This document shows positions 51,728 to 60,200 of a stretch of 64,000 nt of DNA, one piece after another (the stretch's first letter is position 1; each line of letters begins with the position of its first letter). Both the position numbers and the translations under genes were made by a program. This stretch comes from Rubrivivax sp. A210. GTDB taxonomy: Bacteria > Pseudomonadota > Gammaproteobacteria > Burkholderiales > Burkholderiaceae_C. The notes below the pieces were generated by a model that was not told where the DNA came from, ran no database searches, and was given only the letters and a program-made list of their open reading frames with translations. The stretch is taken from NCBI RefSeq assembly GCF_904426505.1, contig NZ_CAJGBN010000001.1:620001-684000 (forward strand), in the 5' to 3' direction.

Positions 51728-52453
51728 GTGGACACGCAGGCACTGCTCGAGGCCTGGGAAGCCGGGCACCGCCTGAGCCCGCAAGGCTGGGCCCTGGCGC
51801 TGTTGGCGTTGGCCCGGCCCGACCAGGAGCACGAAGCGCTGGCCGCGCTGAGCGTGGGTCAGCGCGACGCGCGTCTGATCGCGCTGCGCAACGCGCTGTT
51901 CGGCAGCGCGCTGTCGGTGGTCGAACGCTGTCCGCAATGCCAGGAAGAACTTGAAGTGGAGATGGACGCGCAGCCCCTTGTGCTGCCACCCTCGCCCGCC
52001 GCGCAAGAGCGCCACGAGTTGCAAGCCGAGGGCTGCATGCTGGGCTTCCGGCTGCCCAGCGCCGGCGACCTGCTGGCAGCCTCGGCGTGCGGCGATGTCG
52101 ACGCAGCGCAGCGCCTGCTGCTCGGCCGCTGTGTGCTCGCCGCGTCGATGAACGGCGTGGCCATCGCGCCCGCGGCACTGCCCCAGGCGGCGCTCGCGGC
52201 GCTGTCTGACCGCATGGGCGAACTCGACCCGCAGGCCGACCTGCGGCTGCGCCTGCACTGCCCTTGCTGCCGCCACGACTGGCCCGTGGCTTTCGACATG
52301 CTGCCGTTCCTGTGGCGCGAGATCGATGCCTGGGCACGGCGGCTGCTGCATCAGGTGCATGAACTGGCCGCCGCCTACGGCTGGGCCGAGCGCGACATCC
52401 TGGCGATGAGCCCGACACGCCGCCAGGCCTACCTGTCGATGTCGGTGGCGTGA
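51728..52453 (+). CDS. gp26/gp51-like baseplate hub assembly chaperone
   Basis: A 241-aa protein resembling the T4 baseplate hub assembly chaperone family found in many eCIS loci. It has LSVGQRDARLIALRNALFG, a CPQCQEELEVEM Cys pair and a second LHCPCCRHDW pair that may together bind zinc, and an aromatic C-terminal part. It probably helps build the hub and is not in the final particle (known for the T4 proteins; inferred here). The GTG at 51728 follows the tube stop by 12 bp. Confidence 0.75.
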   Translation: MDTQALLEAWEAGHRLSPQGWALALLALARPDQEHEALAALSVGQRDARLIALRNALFGSALSVVERCPQCQEELEVEMDAQPLVLPPSPAAQERHELQAEGCMLGFRLPSAGDLLAASACGDVDAAQRLLLGRCVLAASMNGVAIAPAALPQAALAALSDRMGELDPQADLRLRLHCPCCRHDWPVAFDMLPFLWREIDAWARRLLHQVHELAAAYGWAERDILAMSPTRRQAYLSMSVA

Positions 52454-52465
52454 AGTGGACCCGAG

Positions 52466-53713
52466 ATGAGCGACTACCTGCACCAGCTGGCGGCCCGCGC
52501 CATCGGCACCCTGGCCGTGGCGCAGCCGCGTGTGGCACCCCTGTTTGCCGAAGCTGCTGCAGACCCCTTTTCGGTACAGACTTCGGTGGATGTGGGCGAA
52601 GCGCCCGGCGCGGAGGCTGCGCCGGCGGTGGGTGTGGCTCCAACCGCTCCACCCGCATTTCCCGCAGTGCCTGCATTGCCCGCAATGCGCGCATCACCCG
52701 CATCACCCGCATCACCCGCACTACCCGCATTAGCCGCATTGCCCACGTTACCCGCGCCCACCGTGTCAAGCGCGCCATGGGAACTGGGGCGGCGGGCCTC
52801 GCAGCCTTCACGGCCCTCGCGCCCCGACCACAGGGCCGTGGCTGCGGCCAGCGCGAACGATGTCCGGGCCAGGGCCATCGCGGCCTCCCCGACAAGCCCC
52901 GCCGCGGAGGATCCTCCTGCTGCGCTGCAGGCCAGCGTTGACACCATCATCGCGCCCGACACGCAGCGGCAAGGCCCGGAGCCGGCACGGCTTGCGCGGG
53001 CTCCCATCGCGCCCGTCGCCGCCACCGCGGCGCAGGCCCGAGAGGAACAGGCGCCCCGGCACCCGGCTTCGGCAGCGCGGCAACTTTCCACGCCGGCGGC
53101 GGGGCCCATGGCCGCGTCCCACCCGGGCCGGCCCGCTGCGGTGGCGGCGCGAGAGACCCTGCACTTTGAAAGCCGGCCTGGCAGCGACACAACCACCACC
53201 CAGCACCGGCCCATGCAGGCTCCAGTGCGCGCCCAACCCAGCGCCGTGTCGGCCACGCCCGCGCGCAGCCCGGCGCCTGCAATCACGCCCGCAATCGCCC
53301 TTTTTGCACCCAGCGCACCCAACGCACTCAACGCACCCAGCGACCACACGCAGGCCGTGCCCACGCCCGCCCGTGCGCCGGCGGTGGCAAGGCAGTTGCA
53401 GCCGCGGCCAGCACCCGCCACCGAACGCGATGCGCGCGCCGCGCCCGCAAGCCCGCACCCCCCGGGCCTGGACGCGACGGCGCCCATCGCCCTTCTGACA
53501 CAGCGCCAGCCCCCCGCCGCGCGGCCGGCGGCGCCCGTGGCCGGCCGGCACGAACGCTCCGCCCCCGCTCCCACCATCCACGTCAGCATCGGTCGCGTCG
53601 AGGTGCGCGCCATGCCCGCCGCCACAGCCGCGCCCGCGCGGGCCGCCGCCACGCCCACCACCACGCCGCTGGAGCGCGTGCTTCAACGGCGCGGCCAGCG
53701 AGACGACCGATGA
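52466..53713 (+). CDS. eCIS-associated protein with Pro/Ala-rich linker
   Basis: A 415-aa protein. Its N-terminus (MSDYLHQLAARAIGTLAVAQ) and C-terminus (PTIHVSIGRVEVRAMPA) look conserved, while the roughly 330 residues between are Ala/Pro-rich and low-complexity. The latter end motif occurs in hypothetical proteins of other eCIS clusters. The N-terminal helix may dock on the baseplate and the C-terminal segment on another component, with a flexible spacer between; this is inference. A 9-bp minisatellite encodes part of the linker. Its stop overlaps the next ATG (ATGA). Confidence 0.8.
   Translation: MSDYLHQLAARAIGTLAVAQPRVAPLFAEAAADPFSVQTSVDVGEAPGAEAAPAVGVAPTAPPAFPAVPALPAMRASPASPASPALPALAALPTLPAPTVSSAPWELGRRASQPSRPSRPDHRAVAAASANDVRARAIAASPTSPAAEDPPAALQASVDTIIAPDTQRQGPEPARLARAPIAPVAATAAQAREEQAPRHPASAARQLSTPAAGPMAASHPGRPAAVAARETLHFESRPGSDTTTTQHRPMQAPVRAQPSAVSATPARSPAPAITPAIALFAPSAPNALNAPSDHTQAVPTPARAPAVARQLQPRPAPATERDARAAPASPHPPGLDATAPIALLTQRQPPAARPAAPVAGRHERSAPAPTIHVSIGRVEVRAMPAATAAPARAAATPTTTPLERVLQRRGQRDDR
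52691..52753 (+). repeat. Nine-base minisatellite inside the linker gene
   Basis: Seven tandem units of nine bases, starting with three identical GCATCACCC and drifting to GCACTACCC, GCATTAGCC, GCATTGCCC and ACGTTACCC. It encodes a Pro/Ala/Ser-rich tripeptide repeat. A shorter nine-base repeat of similar type lies near 53310-53340. Such tracts can change length by slippage without breaking the frame. Confidence 0.85.
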
Positions 53714-54969
53714 GTGATTTCCGCGCCATCGCAGCCGTCACCCGCACCTTGCACCAGTTGCTGGACCAGGGCGTGCAGACGGCAGACAGCATCGACCTGG
53801 CCGGCACGGTGGTCACCACCCTGCCGCTGGACAAGGCGCGCGACGACGCGGCCAACGGCAACCAGCTCAACCTCTTCCTTTACCAGACCCTGCCCAACGC
53901 CGCCTGGCGCAACCGCGACATGCCGGGCCAGACGCGGCCCGGTGAAACAGGCCCGCCGCCGCTGGCGCTGAACCTGCACTACCTGATCACGGCCTTCGGC
54001 AAGGACAACGACAGCACCCAGCCCTTCAGCCACCAGTTGCTCGGGCGCGCGATGAGCGTGCTGCACGACCACCCGGTGCTGTCGCCCGAGGAGATCGCCA
54101 ACGCCTTTGCCGGCAGCAAGCTCGAGAACCAGATCGAGCCCGTGCGCCTGACCTGGCAGCCGCTGCCGGTGGAAGACATCTTCAAGCTCTGGTCGGGCTT
54201 CCAGACGCAGTACCGGCTGTCGGTGGCCTACGAGGTGTCGGTGGTGCTCATCGAAAGCACGCGGCGCACACGCGCGCCGCTGCCCGTGCTGGGCCGCGGG
54301 AGGGACGACCGGGGTGTGCAGTCGCAGGCCAGCCCCGTGCCGGCCTACCCCACCATCGACAGCCTCACCGTGGCCGGCCCTGCCGCGGCCGCGGAAATGG
54401 GCCAGTCCATCACGCTCGTCGGTCATCACCTGGATGGTCAGCCGGTGCAGGCCTGGTTCCGCCACCGCCTGCTGCCGCAGCCGCTGACGCTGGCCGTGGC
54501 CCCACAGGCCGTGGCCGGCGGGACGGTGGACGTGGTGCTGCCGGCCGACGGCGCCGCAGCCGACTGGGCGCCCGGCCTGTACGGCGTGACGCTGTCCATC
54601 GGCAACGCGGCGCCCAGCCGTGACCGCACCCGCAACAGCAACGAAGTGAGCCTGACGCTGGCACCCAAGATCGTCACCGCCTTGCCGCTGACCGTGCAGC
54701 GCCAGGGCGGTGCGGCCCGCATCGAATTGACATGCAGCCCGCCAGTGCTGCCGCAACAGCGCGTGGCCTTGCTGCTGGGCGACCGCGAGCTGCCGGCCGA
54801 TCCTCACGCGGCCAAGACCGACACCCTCGGCTTCACCATCGACGCGGTCGAGCCGGGCGAGTACTTCATTCGCCTGCGTGTCGATGGCGTGGACAGCGTG
54901 CTCGTGGGCCCGGCGGCCCGGCCCGGCGGCCCGCCCACGTTCAAGGACCACAAGGTGGTGATCCGGTGA
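53710..54969 (+). CDS. eCIS tail-cap/terminator protein (Pvc16-like, DUF4255)
   Basis: A 419-aa protein with an N-terminal DUF4255/Pvc16 domain (about 1-185: TLPLDKARDDAANGNQLNLF, LNLHYLITAFGKD, YRLSVAYEVSVVLIES) and an IPT/TIG-like C-terminal half. In Afp/PVC the Afp16 homologue sets sheath/tube length and caps the particle. It is translationally coupled to the genes on both sides (ATGA, then GTGA). Longer than the bare DUF4255 domain because of the Ig-like extension. Confidence 0.9.
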   Translation: MSDFRAIAAVTRTLHQLLDQGVQTADSIDLAGTVVTTLPLDKARDDAANGNQLNLFLYQTLPNAAWRNRDMPGQTRPGETGPPPLALNLHYLITAFGKDNDSTQPFSHQLLGRAMSVLHDHPVLSPEEIANAFAGSKLENQIEPVRLTWQPLPVEDIFKLWSGFQTQYRLSVAYEVSVVLIESTRRTRAPLPVLGRGRDDRGVQSQASPVPAYPTIDSLTVAGPAAAAEMGQSITLVGHHLDGQPVQAWFRHRLLPQPLTLAVAPQAVAGGTVDVVLPADGAAADWAPGLYGVTLSIGNAAPSRDRTRNSNEVSLTLAPKIVTALPLTVQRQGGAARIELTCSPPVLPQQRVALLLGDRELPADPHAAKTDTLGFTIDAVEPGEYFIRLRVDGVDSVLVGPAARPGGPPTFKDHKVVIR

Positions 54970-56972
54970 GTGCCGCCGCGTCCTGGCACGAGGGCAACGC
55001 ACGCTACCTGGCGGCGGCTACGGCCTGGGTGCGCGCGCTGCTGGAAGCCATGGCCGGCACTCAAGGCGCAGGCGGGGCCGCTGCCGAGCCCGCCGCGCGT
55101 GAGATGGCCTTGTGCGAATCGGCGATGGACCCACCGCCCGCACTGGCCATGCTGGCCGAACTGCTGGGCCTGTCCCCCTTCGAGCAGCAGGTGCTGCTGC
55201 TGTGCGTGGCGATGGAGCTGGACACCCGCGTCGCCGAGCTCTGCGCGCAGGCGCCGGGCAGCCAGGGCCGCGGCGTGCCGAGCTTCGCGCTGGCGATGGC
55301 GATGTTCCCCGATGCCCGCTGGGACGCGATGTCGCCCGAACGCCCGCTGCGCTGGTGGAAGCTGGTGGAGTTGCAGCCAGGGCACGGCACGCCGCTGCTG
55401 GGCAGCCCGCTGCGCGCCGACGAGCGCATCGTGCATTACATCAAGGGCCTGAACCACCTCGACGAACGCCTGCTGGCGCTGGTATCGCCGCCGCTGCCCA
55501 TGCCCGTGCCTCTGGCCCACGATGACGCCGCGCTGCTGCCATCGCAGCAGGCGCAGGTGGCGCGCATCGTGGCGCACTGGCAGCAGACGCCGACCGGCGA
55601 ACCCTGGCCGGCCTGGAGCCTGCTGGGTGCCGACACGCCGAGCAAGCTGCTTGTCGCCCGACACGCCGCTGCGTTCTTCGGCCGCCGCCTGCATCGCCTG
55701 TCGCCGCGCCAGTTGCCCGGCGGCAGCGCCGATCTGGAAATGATCGCCCGCCTGTGGCAGCGCGAATGCATGCTGCTGCCGGTGGCGCTGTTCATCGAAC
55801 GCGGCGACGACACCGACGGCCCCGGTGCCCAGGCGCCGCTGCATCGCTTTCTGGCGCGCAGCGAAGGCCTGTTCTTCATTGACAGCCGCGATATGCAGGC
55901 GCCTGCCGGCCGCCCGTATGCCCACATTGACATCCGCAAGCCCAGCGCCGCCGAGCAGCGCCAGGCCTGGGCCGAAGTGCTGGGGCCGCAGGCCGGTGAC
56001 CTTCCGGCCAGCCTGGCGGCGCAGTTCAACCTGGACATCGCCAGCCTGCGCCGGCTGGCCCGCCAGACCCCGGTGGACGGGCCCGGTGCCAGCGCCGCAC
56101 CAACGGCACTGTGGGACGCCTGCCGCGCCAGCGTGCGCCCCGCGCTGGATGCGCTGGCGCAGCGCATCGACGTGCGGGCGCGCTGGCAGGATCTGGTGCT
56201 GCCGGCCGAGCAGACCGCCCTGCTGCGCCAGATCAGCGCCCAGGTGCGGCGCCGCGCCGAGGTCTATCACGACTGGGGCTTTGCCCGCCGCATGAACCGC
56301 GGGCTCGGCGTCAGCGCCCTGTTCGACGGGCCCAGCGGCGTCGGCAAGACGATGGCCGCCGAAGTCATCGCCAACGACCTGCGGCTGGACCTGTACCGCA
56401 TCGACCTCTCGTGCGTCATCAGCAAATACATCGGCGAGACCGAAGGCAACCTGCGCCGGGTCTTCGATGCCGCCGAAGACGGCGGCGCCATCCTCTTCTT
56501 CGACGAATGCGACGCGCTCTTCGGCAAACGCAGCGAAGTCAAGGACAGCCACGACCGCTTTGCCAACACGCAGACCAACTACCTGCTCCAGCGCATCGAG
56601 TCCTACCAGGGCCTGGCCATCCTGGCCACCAACATGAAGAGCGCGCTCGACACCGCCTTCGTGCGGCGCCTGCGCTTCATCATCGACTTCCCCTTCCCCG
56701 GCCCCGAACAGCGCCGCGCGCTATGGCAGAAGGCCTTCCCGCCTGACGTGCCGCAAGGCGCACTGGACTGGGCGCGCCTGGGCCGGCTCAACCTGTCCGG
56801 CGGCAACATCCACAACGCCGCCCTCGGCGCCGCGTTCGGGGCTGCGGAAGCCGGCACGGCAGTCACCATGGCCCAGGTGCTGGCAGCGGTGCGCACCGAA
56901 TACCTGAAGCTGGGGCGGCCGGTGAATGCGGCGGACTTTGCACTGCCGGCGGCGGCAGGGGGCGCGTCGTGA
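54966..56972 (+). CDS. eCIS AAA+ ATPase (Pvc15-like)
   Basis: A 668-aa protein. The N-terminal half is helical and unlike known enzymes; the C-terminal AAA+ module has Walker A GPSGVGKT (about 455-462), Walker B ILFFDECDALFG (about 509-520), and RRLRFIIDFPFP. It is the signature ATPase of eCIS loci, thought to remodel or load cargo during assembly. The GTG start overlaps the cap gene stop (GTGA). Downstream genes encode a small protein and then the large DUF4157 protein, its likely client. Confidence 0.93.
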   Translation: MSAAASWHEGNARYLAAATAWVRALLEAMAGTQGAGGAAAEPAAREMALCESAMDPPPALAMLAELLGLSPFEQQVLLLCVAMELDTRVAELCAQAPGSQGRGVPSFALAMAMFPDARWDAMSPERPLRWWKLVELQPGHGTPLLGSPLRADERIVHYIKGLNHLDERLLALVSPPLPMPVPLAHDDAALLPSQQAQVARIVAHWQQTPTGEPWPAWSLLGADTPSKLLVARHAAAFFGRRLHRLSPRQLPGGSADLEMIARLWQRECMLLPVALFIERGDDTDGPGAQAPLHRFLARSEGLFFIDSRDMQAPAGRPYAHIDIRKPSAAEQRQAWAEVLGPQAGDLPASLAAQFNLDIASLRRLARQTPVDGPGASAAPTALWDACRASVRPALDALAQRIDVRARWQDLVLPAEQTALLRQISAQVRRRAEVYHDWGFARRMNRGLGVSALFDGPSGVGKTMAAEVIANDLRLDLYRIDLSCVISKYIGETEGNLRRVFDAAEDGGAILFFDECDALFGKRSEVKDSHDRFANTQTNYLLQRIESYQGLAILATNMKSALDTAFVRRLRFIIDFPFPGPEQRRALWQKAFPPDVPQGALDWARLGRLNLSGGNIHNAALGAAFGAAEAGTAVTMAQVLAAVRTEYLKLGRPVNAADFALPAAAGGAS

Positions 56973-57226
56973 ACGTCATCCTGCACATCGAGCGGCTGGT
57001 GCTGGAGGGGGTGGCGGTGGCGCCAGGGCGAGAGACCGAATTGTGTTCGGTCATCGAGTTCGAATTGACGAAACTCATCCGCGACGAGGGATTGAAGCCT
57101 TCCGAGCTTCAGCACCGAGACCTTCGCCGGCCTCTCGGTAGATCGATCAGCACAAGAGCACTGAGTACTCCCGCATCGCTCGGCCCGTCAATTGCGGCAT
57201 CGATCTACAAGGGGATCGCTCTGTGA
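56969..57226 (+). CDS. Small eCIS protein between ATPase and DUF4157 gene
   Basis: An 85-aa protein beginning MNVILHIERLVLEGVAVAPG and ending in a Ser/Ala-rich helical part. Small proteins with a similar start occupy the same place in other eCIS loci; their role is unknown (perhaps an adaptor or chaperone for the cargo). It overlaps the ATPase stop (ATGA) and its own stop overlaps the next GTG (GTGA). The C-terminal part already shows the lower GC of the following gene. Confidence 0.8.
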   Translation: MNVILHIERLVLEGVAVAPGRETELCSVIEFELTKLIRDEGLKPSELQHRDLRRPLGRSISTRALSTPASLGPSIAASIYKGIAL

Positions 57227-60200
57227 GCGTGCATCCGCCTCAGCAGAGGGCGAGCCAGCCATGCCAGCCATCCGCACGGGCCCAGGTCACAAGACCCACA
57301 CAGGAGTTAGCAGACATGACTGGTCTTCCAGGTCATGTTGCGGATGCGTTGCGCTCGCCGGGTAGGGCGCTCGCTGAGCAGGACCGAGCCTACATGGAAC
57401 CACGCTTTCAGCGCGACTTCAGCGATGTCCGGATCCACACTGATCCCATCGCAGCGAAGTCGGCCGCTCGCGTTAAGGCATCAGCCTATGCTTTCGGGAA
57501 CCACATCGTTTTTGGACAGGGAGGAGCCGCCAGTTCGACGGCCGGCAGACACCTGCTCGCACACGAACTCGCGCATGTCGTTCAGCAACGCGGTGGCAGC
57601 CCGGCCCCCACGGCGTCGGGTGTCCAAAGCGCGGAGTCAGCAGCGGAAGCATCGGCCGACAGGGTGACTGCCGGTAGAGGCGTTGCCGTAGGAGGCGACA
57701 TCGCACCGACGATCCTCTGCAACCGCTCATACGAGCAAAAGCGCAGTCTCGCGGCCGAACTCGACGAAGAGGATGACGCCGAGGATTCCGCGGATGGTGC
57801 GATGCAGGCGGCGCGGCGATCCCGGGACAAGCAGGCATCACTCGGTCGGGAGGCCGCCCGCCAGGATCTAAGAGACGCAAGCAAGGAACCGAAGGAATTG
57901 GCTTCTGAGATTGCCACTAAGGCATTCGAAAAGATGGAGAGGCGTGCAATGGCGCCGGGGGCCAACAACCTCTCCGATGATCGAAAGATGAAGATTCTGA
58001 AGAAGGTCAATCGAATCTATCCGGCCGTTGACATTCCACAAAAGGCCAGCCGCAAAGGCGATCTCAATGAGGCTCTCAATACACCGCGCGGCCCAACGGT
58101 CATTCGCCAAGCGGAATCAACGGCCGGCTTCCCGGGAAAGCCGGAAGAGCGCTATCGAAACGCAAATGTTGGCTCGCACACGCGATCCGACTTTATGACT
58201 TGGCGGCGGTCTTCTGACGGACGCGTTGAATGGATCTCCGTTAACTTGAAGTACTACAACATCGACGAACTCACGAACGAGTTGGATGCCCGATCCCGTG
58301 TCCGCGACATCCTGTATCAGGCGGTCAGGAATAAGTTTCATTTGTCCAGGCTCGACAGGCCCGTCAAGCTCGTGGTCGCATTCGCCTTTGTTCCTACACC
58401 CGAGGTCCAGGAGGTGATCAAGCATGAACTGTTCCGCGAAGGCATCGATACGCCTATTGATGAAATTCACTTTGGCCCGCCGAGTCGTGTTCCTACACCC
58501 AAGGTCCAGAAGGTGATCAAGCATGAACTATTCCGCGAAGGCATCGATACGCCTGTCGATGAAATTTACTCCGACCCGCCGAGTTGTTCAGTGATCCACC
58601 TAGAGCGCGATTACAAGCCACCGTCCGGAAGGCAGCCGCTGGATGTCGATGGAAAGGCAAGAAGAAAGCGATTGAAAGTTGAAAGCCTGCTCAAAAAGCA
58701 GCAAGCGGCAGCCTCCTCGGCACCGAAGTCTGCCGCAGTGTCTCGCAAGCCACAGGGCCTTATCACCACTCGGGTTTCCTCCGACTACGCGCTGCTGAAG
58801 GGCTCGGTCGATGAAGCAGCCGAAGCTCTGCCGCTGAATCTCGACGCTCATGATTTTTCCCAATTGTCTACAGGCCGTGCTCGAGACGCCGCTCGGCTGA
58901 TCCGGGACGAAGCCGCCAAACACCGGGAACTGCTTCAACCCGAAGCGCGACTGACGCTCAGATTCCTCAAGACGCCCAAGCCCGAGGTGCGCAAGGCAAT
59001 TTTAGAGGGAGTATTCGGCGCAAAAACAAAGCTGCCCATCGATGAAGTGCATTTCGGGCCTGAAGTCATTCGGCGAGAGAATTACGGCGCCGCCAGTGCG
59101 AAACAACCGCCAACGCCAACGCCAACGCCAACGCCAAGGGCCATGCTGTCTGCCCCGAAAGGCAAGAAGCAGACGAATTTACCCGATGTTCCAGAAAGTG
59201 CTGTGGTGGCCAATGTCCCGCGGCAATTGACTCCCGGTGAACCCCCATCAGCCCAGACGCACGAGTCGTACGACGCCAACACCGATGACACCCGGGCACT
59301 CGCCAGCATCAGTCGCCGCAAGGCCCATGTTGCAACGCGCAGGTACTTCAAGGACCAGGTTCAGCTCGACATCGAGGAGTACGTCGGCGAGCCCAAACCC
59401 TTCAAGGTCACGACCACGTTTTCCCTGACAGCCGATGCTTCGATACAGGCTGAGTCCTCATCAAGCGCCACGGCCGGCGGCGGACACCTGGGTGCTAGCG
59501 GCAAGCTCAACGTCGCCTCGTCGCGATGGATGACCGCCGATGAGAAGGACACCTTTGTGAAGGGCGTCGCCGGCGGCGGCGGACGGGGCCGCCAGCCGGA
59601 ACTGACCATCATCGAATTGATCGCCACCGGCAATCTGGAAAGCACGCGCCAAGCTCTGCTTGCACTCGGCGGTATGAGCGAGAGGATGTCCGGGGACATC
59701 GGTAGTTCACAGGAAGTCTCGATCGAAGGCGACCTCGAGGTCGGGGTCAACGGTCGCGGCACGAGCGCAACGCCCATTGCCATTGGTGCAGCCGTGGAAG
59801 CGGCGGCTTCGGTGGGTGGCGGCAAGACCGTCTCTCGCACCCTGATGACGGGCGACAGGGAGATGTATGCCGTCTCGTTCATTGACAGAGCGCACGCCTC
59901 TGGCTCGATTTCGCTGAGCCTTGAAGTCGCATCCATCGGCGCAAAAGGTTCAAAGACGGACAAGCAGACCCAGACGACGCGATTTCTCCTGGACTTCAGC
60001 AGTACGCCCAGTGCAGAGCGGGCCGCGCGCTGTAAGAGCGAACTGCTCTGGGCAGGCGGCCATGAGCAAGTGCTGGACATCGCCAGGCGCTATCCGGAGT
60101 TCATGCATGGCGGCTCCGATTCCTCCGTGCAGGAACGCAGCGGTGCCGTGCCGGTCGGTCTTCTGGGCGTCACTGGATCGCTGGTGCAGGGCAGCACACG

